Assembly: GCA_017562135.1 (NCBI GenBank)
Contig: QEYB01000646.1
Coordinates: 1-64,000, forward strand
Origin: Dipylidium caninum
Lineage: Eukaryota; Platyhelminthes; Cestoda; Cyclophyllidea; Dipylidiidae
Direction: 5' to 3'
DNA length: 64,000 nt
The position numbers were made by a program, and so were the translations under genes. How positions within the stretch are numbered: the stretch's first letter is position 1; each line of letters opens with the position of its first letter. Shown one piece after another: positions 38,001 to 48,550 of this stretch. Under the pieces are notes generated by a model. The model saw only the letters and a list, made by a program, of their open reading frames with translations, made no database searches and was not told the origin of the DNA.

Positions 38001-40231
38001 ACTGCTCGTGTGGGGCCTCGTCCCGCTCACCTGACGTCGTCTCACGTCACACACACATGCGCGCGCATGACAGCACAACTCTTCTTCTCTCTTGTTCATT
38101 TCTCCTCTTTCTTGCCTTTTTCGATTTGCCTCGGCCCGTCCCGTCCGTCACTTGCCGACACAACAGTGAAATCACACGTCCTTGATGCCCCACCCGGAGG
38201 ATGGGAGATGTTGGGCCGTCGGGGCTGATTGCGTTTGACGTTGAGTTGGTCGCAACGTTTGCGAGCAACACTGGCAGCCGCTGAACGAGCCGTGATGAGT
38301 TTATTGATGGCCAGGAGGGTCTGCCCGTCTGTCTGTCTGTCTGTCTGCCTGCCTGCTGCGTGTCCGCTTCCGACCGCCCTCGACTGCCACTAACGCTCCC
38401 AATCGAAACACACGCAGTCACTGCTACTGCCACTGCCACTGCCACTGCCACCGCCGATGTCATTGTCATTGTCATTGTCATTGTCACTCTCACTGCCTCC
38501 ACTCCGCGCAGATGCTCTTGCACGGCCTCATGCGACGCGGCCACTGCCACTGACTGCGAGGTGTCGGTTGCACGCCGCGCCCACTTTTGTCCGTGCTCCA
38601 CTGCCTCCAGTCTGAAGTGCGTCGACTGTCCTCGTCTGACTGGTCAACTCATCTCGTCGTCGTCGCCATCATCGCCGCCACCACCAACAATGACGAAGGA
38701 GGCTGTCGGACCGGCGTCTGTGTCTGCGAGTTCGCTGCTCGGTTTATGCCTCACCGGGCGAAGGACAGACTGTCCTCGCGCGCGTCGCAGAGCAAAGTGG
38801 TCGTCATGGGTGTCCCGAGCACCCACGTCCGCATCGGCACCCTCACACAACCCCAACCGCGACTCCACTGCAACCGCAAGCGCAAACGCAAAATGCGCAT
38901 TAGAAGGACATCGGCGCGAACACGAGGTGCCCTTGGTGTCCACAGGAGAATTTAGACTCACCTCACACCACTTCGCGTCTCCTCCAGCCTTCGCGCCTCT
39001 CCCCGCCTCTCCCCGTCTCCTCTCCTCTCCTCACTTCTACTCGCCTCTCCTCCCCCGCCGGCACCACAGCTCAGGACGCCACAGCCCAGCCTCGCACTGA
39101 CAGACAGGTTTTTGACCTCACTCCGGATCGCGGTCTGCTGCCACCTTCGCCAATTGACTGTCCTCACGAGTGGTCGCGTCGGCCTGACACACAAGACGCG
39201 GTCAGCGATGCCGCACTTCCTGTTGACACACCGTCCACCTCCGCCCGACCGCCCGACCACCCGACCGCTCATCAGCATCTCGGATGAGCTGGAGGAGTGG
39301 GCGGTGCCGCGGCTGCGAGCGACGGGGTGCGTGGGAGAGAGACGCGACCAAACGAAGCGGTCGGTGGCGTCGTGCATGCTTTGCTCTCCTCCGCTCCACT
39401 CCACTCCACTCTACTCCACTCCACTCCGACGAGCACCTGCTCCTCCCCATCCTCTCCCATCTGATCTGATCTGATCTGATCGGGTCTGGTCTGATCTGAT
39501 CTGTTGCACGTCGAGATGATGGATGAAGCTGAGGAAGCTGAGCAAACTAAGAGGACTACAGCCGTGCTCCTGTCTGTTCCTCTCTCTGTCTGTCTTTCTG
39601 TCTGTCTGTCTGTCTGTCTGTCTGTCCGTAAAAAGATGTTTTTTGTGTCTCGTGCAAAAGCCTCCTGTTGATACGTGCGGTGTTGCCATCTGTGTTAAAT
39701 TGCCGCTGTTGAGGTCATTGACATGCGAAAGCCACTGCAGCCGCCGTGACCGTTGCACTGTCGTGGCTCGGCACGGCACGGCACGGCACGGCATGGCGTG
39801 GCGTGGCGTGGCATGACGTGACTTGACATGATTTGCATGGGTGGTGCGGCGTGGCTGGCGAGAGGTGACGGACGAGGTGACTTGAACTGACCGCTCTCAG
39901 GTCGGTGCAGTCCGACCACGTGAAAGGCAGCCCCGACTCGGTGAATGTGCAGCCTGCCGACCGCCTTCTTCCACCAGCCTCTCGAACTGCCTCAGCTGCC
40001 TCAACTGCCCGCTCCCTGTCTGGCGTGAGACGCGCTACGTGCGGCTGACATTTTGGACGAGGTGTAAGTTATGGCCACACTCGCGACCTTAGCCAAGGTC
40101 GGTGTTCGAGGCTGCCATCCCCGTGGTCGTCTTGGAAGAGCCGTGGCAGGGACGTTGGGTAGAGCGTCGTGTGCACTGAGCTGTTTGGCTGCACGAAGGT
40201 CAGGCAGAGTGGAGGTCATTTGGGTGTGCTC
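35037..40231 (-). repeat. Inverted-repeat arm B' (partner of 19219-24323)
   Basis: Reverse complement of arm B over 5.2 kb. The match is close from about 37900 to 40231. Between about 35400 and 37600 the copies differ by many one- or two-base indels, mostly in homopolymers, such as CTCTTCC against CTCTTTCC and CCCCCG against CCCCG near 22860-22900 / 36510-36540. That pattern looks like uncorrected long-read error. Arrays match arm B: hexamers at 38420-38495, CTGT/GTCT at 38320-38350 and 39577-39629, and GATCA-type pentamers near 39460-39500. Confidence 0.88.
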
Positions 40232-41041
40232 AAGTCAACTCTGCTGCTCGAACAGCATCGGACTCTCACAAAGAATTGTCGAAAGTCGAGGAGGATGAGA
40301 GAGAATCGCTGAAGGTTATCTGGCAATGATTTGTTGGAAGATGGCGACTATGGTGGCGTTGATATTGTATTATCGCCACATGTAATTCCTTTGTCTCATG
40401 TGTTTGATGCTTCTGCATTGTTGCATGTCCTCTTGTAAGTAAGATTGGAAATTTAAAAACGTGTAGTTTACTCATGTCGCGATGAAAATATATCTCCTAC
40501 TTAAACATCCGGCTATTCTTCGTCTACGCCTCTACATACTAACACAACCGCTGGGGAAAGGAGTGACTTGTCTTTCTATCGCCCTTCTACCATCGCCACC
40601 ACTTAGACTCGTAATCGCGTTAAACTAGTATTTTTGACTAACTAAACATCCGACACGCCCCTTTCTTTTTAATGGCCACACAATCTCTACTGATTAATCT
40701 ATAAGTAGCACAGTTTGAAGGTTTTTTCTGCGTGTCAGCCTACCAGTGCGAGGAGGACGGGGGGGCCTGTAAACCCTATTCTGGCCAGTAATTGTGAGAA
40801 GCAGGCCATAGGGACGTTAAATCTCGCCTACTACACGAAACATACCGCTTAAATGACAAATTTTTTGGCTGGTGAAATACCGATTTTTGGTTGTACGTGG
40901 ATATTGACCCGGTAAGAGTTCCGTTACCTAAATACAAACGCAGATCGACGAGGTCATACACAACTGCGCTGTTTTTGTGTTAATGGCCAGCGCAGCGGAG
41001 AAGGCCTCGAGTTGGTTCATTTTTACATATCCAACTTCAAC
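40232..41041. other. Spacer between the 21-kb repeat and duplication D
   Basis: AT-rich unique sequence. Its last 100 bases belong to the outer edge of duplication D: AAACGCAGAT at about 40938 and ACAACTGCGCT at 40972-40982 recur, inverted and in the same order, upstream of the small gene starting at 49456. No gene otherwise. Confidence 0.5.
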
Positions 41042-41176
41042 ATGTCGGAGCCAATCACCATGGAGGATCTGAAGCGTCTCCTTCTCATCTTTTGCCTCCT
41101 TCGCCAAATTTGTTGCTGTTGTGATTGCAAATGCAATAGCCAACAATGCTGTTGTGGATGCTTGTTTGAGCAGTGA
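41042..41176 (+). CDS. Small cysteine-rich protein, member 1 of the D-cluster family (44 aa)
   Basis: A single-exon frame of 44 residues. It starts MSEPITMEDLKRLLLIFCLL and ends in a tail with 12 cysteines in about 20 residues, including CCCC and CCCGC clusters. The middle is a short amphipathic to hydrophobic helix. A canonical AATAAA lies at 41200-41205, 24 bases past the stop. The mirror-image gene at 49456-49328 shares the plan and sequence (PIT-x-ED-[LV]-K-[KR]-x-LL, then CL, Q and CCCC), as well as upstream motifs. That two such frames occur at mirror positions makes chance very unlikely. Role unknown: the tail could bind metal, be lipid-modified or form disulfides. There is no classical cleaved signal peptide. 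I do not recognise the family. Confidence 0.75.
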   Translation: MSEPITMEDLKRLLLIFCLLRQICCCCDCKCNSQQCCCGCLFEQ

Positions 41177-41199
41177 TGTTCCTCTTTTTTTTTCTTATT

Positions 41200-41205
41200 A
41201 ATAAA
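41200..41205 (+). terminator. Polyadenylation signal AATAAA of small gene 1
   Basis: Canonical AATAAA 24 bases downstream of the stop codon at 41174-41176, preceded by a T-run. The position fits a very short 3' untranslated region. Confidence 0.6.
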
Positions 41206-43023
41206 CTTAGTTTTTATCAACTCTCCGCCTTCGCTTCTAACGGGGGACGTTCGTTCAAGATCTGCGTTCTCCCCTTACGGCCAAATATAAAGGTTTACGT
41301 GTGAACAAACCCCTTTCTTTTTTCTTCTCTCTTGCTCTTCGCGGCAGTTAACTGTATCCGACGAAGTATGGCGGCCAAACTGATGAAAAGTGGCCCGTGC
41401 CACTGCAATTTCCCTTTTCCTCGTCCCGCGCTCAATCGCAGCCAATAGCATCCCCACCGGAAAGATTAACGGTATTTCTGGCGCCCCAGTTTCACGCGCC
41501 TGGCTCCCCACCTTCCGCACTTAAGTGTGTTTCCCTAAGATGCATAAGTCAATCACGAAACAACCGACCAATAAGATGAGCCGCCCAAGGTCAAAGGGGA
41601 TCCATCGAATTTATGCTTTATCATTTGCTCCATCTTTTCCACTTCCCCATCTACTATGTTTTAAAATAGTGCATGGAATATACGTCGTAGATATCAGACA
41701 TCAAAATCAACCTACCTAGCGACCCATTTATCATGAAATCATCGCATAACATTGAAACCGCCAGCTGAAGGCACAACTGGAAAGGGTTTTACGAAAATGT
41801 CGAAGCCAATGTGCGGCACTTTCAGTATCTTATCCGTTTCATTCACCCCAAAATTTTTAAAGCAAGAAAGTTTATGCTAAGGGCGGACACTGGGGAGATT
41901 GGACAATGTGACCACCTTCAGGCTACTTTCTGTTCTGATCGCGCCAACGTGTTTGCATGGCAACTGGGGAGGAAACAACGCCAGTTACTTATTTCTGTCT
42001 GAGCACAAGTGATGCAGCGAAGGCGGTGGCAATTTAAGCAACTCCCCTTAGGCCTACAAACACTGTGCAGTCCTGACAAAGCTTAAATGCTACGCCACCG
42101 TCACAACAACCACTAGCAACATCGTCACTGCCACCAACCACTCACACGCCAATTCGCTTACTGTCTAAACCTGGACTTCTGCAATAAAACGCCATTTTCA
42201 AACGACTGGAGGCGTAGAGGTGGCTTAAAGACGCACGAAGAGACGAGGAGAGTTGGGCGACCGTCAAACACACCGTTTTTGATCTTATGGCTAGACAAGT
42301 AACCTTTCTCCGTGGTGCCTTCGCGTCTCCGTCCATGTCAGACGTCGGGTCGACAATTAGGACGACGCGCACACCGGCGGACCTCAACTGTCCAGTGGGA
42401 TGCGGGACTAACGCCAGTCCACTTCACCGCCGGTGACGTCGACCCTCTCATCAGGATCACGGCAGTGGGAAAAGTGTGCCCAAATAAGGGTGGCGGAAAT
42501 TAGGGGCAGGCGGATTGTCCAACTCGCCTGTCTGTCTGTCTGTCTGTCTGTCTGTCCGACCGAGGAGGCATCTCCTTTCCACTCGAGCTAATCCCGACCA
42601 CACCTGTCTACTGAGAACAAATTCAGTAGGACGCACGAAGAGAAGATAAGGTTGGTGAGGCGATCTGATTGGCGGAATGACAATGAAGTGAGGGGAGGAG
42701 GGTACAGCCTTGAGGTGGGGTGCATTCTTCATTCTCAATCTTCCACCGTCGTCTCCTGATCTCCACAACGCATTGTCGACGGTCTAGCGTCTACCGTCGG
42801 ATCACACCTGCATGCTTGACAATGCGCCAACACACTAGCAAACGGCCAGATCGGAGATGTCACGTCGGTGCAGAGAGAAGACGGTCCAGAAAGTGCACAG
42901 GAAGAGAGGAGGAAATAGGTAAAAGTGGATCGAAGGGGTCGAGGAAAGAGGATGATAAAGAAGAATACAAGATGAAGAAGGGTCTAGTAAGGCGGCAGGA
43001 AAATGGGCAGTGGGCAGCGATGG

Positions 43024-43203
43024 TTAACAGCAACAATGGCTGGGCAGACATCCGCAACAAGAGCACCCACAGCCTTGACAAAGTCCGAATGGTCGCAGAT
43101 CGAAGTCCCCAGTTCCAACGGAATCACGGAGGCTCCTGTACAGAATGTACAAAATCAACATTTTCTGCAAATCGGGAGCTGTCAAGGGGACGGGTGTCGT
43201 CAT
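43024..43203 (-). CDS. Small cysteine-rich protein, member 2 of the D-cluster family (59 aa)
   Basis: Fifty-nine codons from ATG at 43203 to TAA at 43024. The start MTTPVPLTAPDLQKMLILYI is followed by a short linker (RSLRDSVGTGDFDLRPFG) and a tail with nine cysteines in its last 18 residues, ending HCCC. The leader PDLQKMLILYILYR aligns with EDLKRLLLIFCLLR of member 1 and EDVKKYLLLHCLFC of member 6. A TATAAG box begins 51 bases upstream (43254-43249), and TGACACGTCA lies above it (complement at 43280-43289). It is divergent from member 3, sharing an 845-base intergenic region. This is the clearest member having both an intact frame and a recognisable promoter. Function unknown. Confidence 0.75.
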   Translation of the reverse strand: MTTPVPLTAPDLQKMLILYILYRSLRDSVGTGDFDLRPFGLCQGCGCSCCGCLPSHCCC

Positions 43204-43248
43204 TTTTGGTGCACTCGCTGATCGCGTCCACCGTGGTCCACTCGACTT

Positions 43249-43289
43249 CTTATATGGCCAAATCAGCTGTCATCTCATCTGACGTGTCA
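43249..43289 (-). promoter_or_regulatory. TATA promoter of small gene 2
   Basis: Reading on the minus strand: TGACACGTCA (43289-43280), TGACAGCTGATT, then CCATATAAG with the TATAAG hexamer at 43254-43249, 51 bases before the ATG. The same order and spacing occur before genes 3, 4 and 5. TGACACGTCA is a bZIP/CRE-like palindrome and CAGCTG an E-box; binding is inferred. Confidence 0.65.
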
Positions 43290-43962
43290 CCTGCTTCTCC
43301 GCATCACAGGGTGCGAGGTGAGAAGTGGCTCCCACTGACCACAAGACCAACGCCTCCCCACTATCGCCCCACATCAGCCTGTGGTTCTCACGTCGAGACG
43401 ACTGCTGCGACGCAGACACCCACTCTCGACTCTCGACTCTCGACTCGCCAACACACCGATTTATTATGCGCTATACCCCCGTCCACCCCCGTCAACCCCC
43501 GTCAACCCCACCTGCCTTTCACGTCTACCCCGCCTTCCCACGCCTCGACTCCGCCGACATGCTGATGGGCGTTTGGGGTGAGGTCCACCACCGCCATCTT
43601 CTCACCCATCCGCCCCGATTCAGTTTCTCCCCCGATTCCGCGGCCAGCAGCATCGGACATCGCGCTCACCGAGTGCTGCAACTGACCCGCCATTCACGAT
43701 GAGCCGCCCAACAAGTCCCGTGGACCTGGACGAGTTATGAGCGAAGGGAGGATGGTGTGAGGAAGAAGCCCCACCGCTTCACTCTTAGCATCACCTTCAC
43801 GCCCTTTCTCGAGAGTCGAGAATCGAGAGTGGGTGTCTGCGTCGCAGCAGTCGCCTCGACGTGAGAACCAGAGGCTGATGTGGAGAGCCAGTGGGGAGGC
43901 GGTGGTCTTGTGGTCAGTGGGAGCCACTTCTCACCTCGCACCTGTGATGCGGCGAAGCAGGT

Positions 43963-44003
43963 TGACACGTCAGATGAGGTGACAGCTGATTCGGCCATAT
44001 AAG
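43963..44003 (+). promoter_or_regulatory. TATA promoter of gene 3
   Basis: TGACACGTCA at 43963-43972, TGACAGCTGA at 43980-43989 and TATAAG at 43998-44003, which is 51 bases before the ATG at 44049. The block is nearly identical to those of genes 2, 4 and 5. Confidence 0.65.
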
Positions 44004-44048
44004 AAGCCGAGTGGACGACGGTGGACGCGATCACCCGCTTTATACAAA

Positions 44049-44402
44049 ATGTCTGGCACTGAGCAGCCACCGACTGGCACTGAACCTCCTCCCTCTCCTC
44101 CTCCGCCTCCTGCAACACCCGCTCCTGTTAACCTCACCGAAGCTCTGCAATACTTTCTTTGGTTTCTCCTACCAGTCTTTTTCAATCGCCCAGACGCAAT
44201 TCAAGAGGATTCCTTTTCTGAGATCTGTCCCCTGTCGATTCTCTTGGACCTTTTCCCTCTTCATCCAACATTGCGTGCCCACCCCACCTTCCCTCCTCCC
44301 CCTTCGTCAACGCTCCCTCCCCTCCCCTTCCTCCCCTCCCCTCCCCTCCCTTTTCTTCGGGGCTTTCCGCTTCCTCCTCCCGTCCCCTGTCACCCTCGCT
44401 GA
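44049..44402 (+). CDS. Proline-rich relative in the D cluster, member 3 (117 aa)
   Basis: The ATG lies 51 bases after a TATA box identical in context to that of gene 2. The protein begins MSGTEQPPTGTEPPP, then a proline stretch, then PVNLTEALQYFLWFLLPVFF, which lines up with the PITMEDLKRLLLIFCLL leader of the cysteine-rich members. After residue 45 it turns into an acidic segment (NRPDAIQEDSFSEICPL) and a Pro/Leu/Ser-rich end encoded by CCTC repeats. The cysteine tail is missing. The 3' flank still resembles that of gene 2. This is either a variant that swapped its tail or a decaying copy. The reading frame through the repeat-rich end is doubtful, and the true C-terminus may be shorter. Confidence 0.5.
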   Translation: MSGTEQPPTGTEPPPSPPPPPATPAPVNLTEALQYFLWFLLPVFFNRPDAIQEDSFSEICPLSILLDLFPLHPTLRAHPTFPPPPSSTLPPLPFLPSPPLPFLRGFPLPPPVPCHPR

Positions 44403-44700
44403 TCCCCCTCCTTCCCTCTCCTTGTTCGCGATTTCCACCGCCTCTCCGCTGCACCCGCGTGACATCACCGATGTGGCCCGACGCAGCAGACTGGCTCGTG
44501 CACGGTTGATGCGAAATTAGACACTCGACAGTGGACGGTGGAGATTGGAAGACGACGGTGGAAGGTGTGGGATGGAGAATGGACCTTGTCTCAACACTGA
44601 ACTCTTCTCCCCAAACCCTTGTCATTCCACCAATCGCAATGTTTCACCAAACCCTCTTTGTGTGACACATGCTACTAAAGCCCTTTTCAGTAGGTCGTTT

Positions 44701-45944
44701 CGGAAAAATCTTTGCGCCGTATAACTTTCATTTACTACTTGTGCGGCAAGGTTGACAAACCGCTTTTTGGAGGGTGCCCTTCCTTTGTTTATTTTGAGAC
44801 TACTAAAGATATCTAACTGAGGCAATCACGTAGGGTTCAACAGTGTCGTTACCTGATTAGACCCTTCTGTCTTAATCTATTTTCAATGACTAGGAAGATT
44901 AATTATCTTCGCTAAAACTAACTTGCCATCAGCCAAACGCTAATCGACTCGGAGCTTTTTTGGCTGGCGGACTCTACTGTCTCAACCAAAACCAGATGTA
45001 ATGGTATCGCCTACTAACGTTTCAGCTTGTCGTGTTCTCGTCTCATTCTCTGTCCTTCACTGATGTCCTTTGGTTCGACAGCCGAAAAACATCTGGTTTT
45101 GCCATTTGGCTTTGTCATACGAAAATGCAGTATCGCTCCGACCCAGTTGGCGTCTTCCCCGAGGCGTCGACTCTAACAAACAACCAAATGACGAGGTTTG
45201 GCTGCATGATCCCGTGGCTTCAGGGTGAAACCTCGAGTTGGGCAATGTAACTCTCTCGCCCAAATTTTTTCAGAAATGAGTGAACTTCCTTAGGCTTTGC
45301 AATCAGCGACATTAGCATTTGTAGCCCTATAAAAGTGTCACTTGAAAAGCGACGTTAAAACTCATGGGGTCAGTGTAAACTAAGCCGACGGTTTCATCCT
45401 GAAGCCACGGGAATATCAGCAGCAAACTCGACGGTGAGAGTCGACGCCTCAGAGGCGGGACGCAACTGTCGAGAACGGGCGGCATGCGAGATGCATTTTT
45501 TCTATCCCTTCGGCAAACATGGGCGAAAGGAAAATTTTTTCGACACCATCCTGTAAACAAAAACATCGAGCTAACGTACTTACATGCGTCCGTTTAACGG
45601 AAGTGAGGCGTCTCCTTACATTGGTTTGGATTACCCTAATTCTGGAGACTTCCCCGGTCAAAAAGATTAGCTCCGATCGGCTGGTAGCGTTTGGCTGACT
45701 TGGGCAAGTTGATTGCTTAGCCGAAGAATAGTTTTCCCATTGAAATGAAAGAAGGGTCTAATCGATTAGACCACCAGGGAAAATCACCACTGTAATCAAG
45801 ACCGCGCAATTGAGATAATTTTTTCCAAAATTAAAAAGGAAGGGCAAAAAGCCCCCCTCCAACGCGGTTCACCTGTCGCAAAATTGCCTGGCTAGATTTA
45901 TATTATTCAACGGCGCAAAAGTTTTCCGATTAAAGATTGTCTAC
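44701..45944. other. Central region of duplication D, weakly palindromic, no gene supported
   Basis: AT-richer sequence. Blocks such as GATTAGACCCTTCT, CAGCCAAACGCTA, GAGGCGTCGACTCT and CCCGTGGCTTCAGG appear on each side of about 45311 in inverted order, separated by diverged sequence. Small frames (45032-45250 plus, 45327-45566 minus) share PWLQ(G/D)ET at the mirrored position, which could be remnants of a duplicated exon. That is too little to call genes. Confidence 0.5.
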
Positions 45945-46246
45945 TGAAAAGGCTTTAGTAGCATGTGTCACACAAAGAGGGTTTGGTGAAACAATGCAAT
46001 TGGTGGAATGACAAGGCCTTTGGGGAGAAGAGTTCATTGTTGAGACAAGGTCCATTCTCCACCCCACATCGTCAACAGTCGACCTTTCAATCTCCACCGT
46101 CCACTGTCGAGTGTCTAATTTCGCATCAACCGTGCACGAGCCAGTCTGCCGCGTCGGGGCCATCGGCGATGTCACGCGGGTGCAGCGGTGAGGCGGTGGA
46201 AAACGTGAACAAGGAGAGGGGAAGGAGGGGATTAAGCGAGGGTGAC

Positions 46247-46598
46247 AGGGGGACGGAGGAGGAAGCGGAAAGGGGTAAGAAGAGGGAGGGGAGGGGAGGG
46301 GAGGGGAGGGGAGGGGAGGGGAGGGAGGAGCGTTGACGAAGGTGGAGGAGGGGAGGTGGGTGGGCACGAAATGTTGGATGAAGAATGAAAAGGTCCAAGA
46401 GAATCGACAGGGGACAGATCTCAGAAAAGGAATCCTCTTGAATTGCGTCTGGGGCGATTGAAAAGACTGGTAGAGGAGAAACCAAAGAAAGTATTGCAGA
46501 GCTTCGGTGAGGTTAACAGGAGCGGGTGTTGCAGGAGGCGGAGGAGAGGAGGAGAGGAGGTTTCAGCTGCCAGTCGGTGGCTGCTCAGTGCCAGACAT
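46247..46598 (-). pseudogene. Broken copy of gene 3 (D-cluster member 4)
   Basis: The ATG at 46598 sits 51 bases after a TATAAG box (46649-46644), and the first ten codons equal those of gene 3. An indel then gives a stop after MSGTEQPPTGS. Sequence for the NLTEALQYFLWFLL segment is still present downstream, with further one-base slips. It is the mirror partner of gene 3 (44049). The breaks are described as seen; sequencing error cannot be excluded. Confidence 0.6.
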
Positions 46599-46643
46599 TT
46601 TGTATAAAGCGGGCGATCGCGTCCACCGTCGTCCACTCGGCTT

Positions 46644-46684
46644 CTTATATGGCCGAATCAGCTGTCACGTCATCTGACGTGTCA
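46644..46684 (-). promoter_or_regulatory. TATA promoter of member 4
   Basis: On the minus strand: TGACACGTCA (complement at 46675-46684), then TGACAGCTGATT and TATAAG at 46649-46644, 51 bases before the ATG. Matches the promoters of genes 2, 3 and 5. Confidence 0.6.
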
Positions 46685-47399
46685 CCTGCTTCGCCGCATC
46701 ACAGGGTGCGAGGTGAGAAGTGGCTCCCACTGACCACAAGACCACCGCCTCCCCACTGGCTCTCCACATCAGCCTCTGGTTCTCACGTCGAGGCGACTTG
46801 CTGCGACGCAGACACCCACTCTCGATTCTCGACTCTCGAGAAGGGCGTGAAGGTGATGCTAAGAGTGAAGACGGTGGGCTCTTCCTCACACCATCCTCCC
46901 CCGCTTCGCTCTTCCCCGCATAACTCGTCCAGGTCCACGGGCCGACTTGTTTGGCGGCCCCGCCATCATCGCCCGATGATGCTCGCGGGTCAGTTGCAGC
47001 ACTCGGTGAGCGCGATGTCCGATGCTGCTGGCCGCGGGGAATCGGGGGAGAAACTGAATCGGGCGGATGGTGAGGAAGATGCGGTGGTGGACCTCACCCC
47101 AAACGCCTGTCGTCCATCAGCATGTCGGCGGAGGAGTCGAGGCGTGGGTTGGAAGGCGGGTATAGACGTGAAAGGCAGGTGGGGTTGACGGGGGTGACGG
47201 GGTGGACGGGGGTATAGCGCATAATAAATCGGTGTGTTGGCGAGTCGAGAGTCGAGAATCGAGAGTGGGTGTCTGCGTCGCAGCAGTCGCCTCGACGTGA
47301 GAACCAGAGGCTGATGTGGAGAGCCAGTGGGGAGGCGGTGGTCTTGTGGTCAGTGGGAGCCACTTCTCACCTCGCACCCTGTGATGCGGTGAAGCACGG

Positions 47400-47440
47400 T
47401 GACACGTCAGATGAGGTGACAGCTGATTTGGCCATATAAG
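47400..47440 (+). promoter_or_regulatory. TATA promoter of member 5
   Basis: TGACACGTCA at 47400-47409, TGACAGCTGATTTGG, then TATAAG at 47435-47440. The expected start lies about 53 bases downstream because of a two-base insertion relative to the other copies. Confidence 0.6.
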
Positions 47441-47486
47441 AAGTCGAGTGGACGACGGTTGGAACGCGATCACCCGCTTTATACAA

Positions 47487-47800
47487 AATTGTCTGGCACT
47501 GAGCACCCGACTGGCACTGAACCTCCTCCTCCTCCTCCTCCTCCGCTCCTGCAACACCCGCTCCTGTTAAACCTCACCGAAGCTTTCTTTGGGTTCTCCT
47601 CTCCAGTCTTTTTAATCGCCAGACGCAATTCAAGAGGATTCCTTTTTTTCGAAATCTGTCCTCCGTCGATCTTTCTCTTACATTTTCGCTCTTCATTCGA
47701 CATTCGGCTCCCACCCCATTCCTCTTTTTCCCTCCTTCCCCCTTTTCCATTCGTTTCAACTTCTTCCCTCCTCATTCATCTGCAAATTCGATTATCACTT
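47487..47800 (+). pseudogene. Degenerate copy of gene 3 (D-cluster member 5)
   Basis: The promoter and leader match gene 3, but the start codon context reads AAAATTGTCTGGC instead of AAAATGTCTGGC, so the ATG is lost by one inserted base. Further indels break the proline stretch and the NLTEA segment. It occupies the mirror position of gene 2, yet its body is of the gene-3 type. Confidence 0.55.
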
Positions 47801-48158
47801 TCCTGCCCCTCTCTAGCACTTTAATCTGCCTTTCTCTCTGCACCGTGTAAAATTCCACTTCTCCCTTAAGGCCCGGATTAGCTCGTAAGTGTTTTCGCGC
47901 ATAATGAAATATGTACATATGGTACAGCGTAAGCAGCCGAAGATGGACAATGGAGATTGGGAGACGACGGTGGATTGAGAATGAAGAATGCACCCCACCT
48001 CAAGGCTGTACCCTCCTCCCCTCACTTCCTTTTTCATTCCGCCAATCAGATTGCCTCACCAACCCATCTTCTCTTTCGTGCGTTCTACTGAATTTGTTCT
48101 CAGTAGACAGGTGTGGTCGGGAATTAGCTCGAGTGGAAAGGAGATGCCTCCTCGGGCG

Positions 48159-48189
<31 letters not shown>

Positions 48190-48550
48190 AGGACGAGGTT
48201 GACAAACTGCCTGCCCCCTAATTTCCTCCACCCTTATTTGGGCACACTTTTCCCACTGCCGTGATCCTGATGAGAGGGGTCGACGTCACCGGCGGTGGTG
48301 GACTGGCGTCAGTCCCGCATCCCATTGGACACAGTTGAGGTCCGCCGGTGCGCGTCGTCCTAATTGTCGACCCGACGTCTGACATGGACGGAGACCGCGA
48401 AGGCACCACGGAGAAAAGGTTACTTGTTCTAGCCATAAGATCAAACGGTGTGTTTGACGGTCGACCAACTCCCTTCGTCTCTTCGTGCGTCTTTAAGCTA
48501 CTTCTACGCCTCGAGTCGTTTGAAATGATGTTATTTTGCGCTGTCGGGAT

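Larger units (their letters stand above)
42150..44700 (+). repeat. Strongly matched left arm of duplication D
   Basis: Pairs with 45945-48550. It contains, in order: a 3' module (42150-42780), the minus-strand small gene 2, two head-to-head promoter modules (43204-44048), and the plus-strand gene 3 with its 3' module (44403-44700). The 3' modules of genes 2 and 3 resemble each other (both have a GCACC-GTGACATC-CCGAT-TGGCC block), so each gene unit is duplicated as a whole. Confidence 0.8.
45945..48550 (-). repeat. Strongly matched right arm of duplication D
   Basis: Reverse complement of 42150-44700 with additional indels. It holds member 4 (minus), two head-to-head promoter modules and member 5 (plus), followed by the 3' module (47940-48550). 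Many differences are single-base slips in homopolymers. Confidence 0.8.

Noticed and set aside
41798..41881. A short frame beginning MSKPMC, resembling the MSEPIT start
   Set aside because: Similarity ends after a few residues. There is no hydrophobic leader, cysteine tail or shared promoter.
45032..45566. Mirrored short frames sharing PWLQ(G/D)ET near the centre of D
   Set aside because: Only a handful of residues match and the frames break on both sides. More likely residual palindrome similarity than coding sequence.
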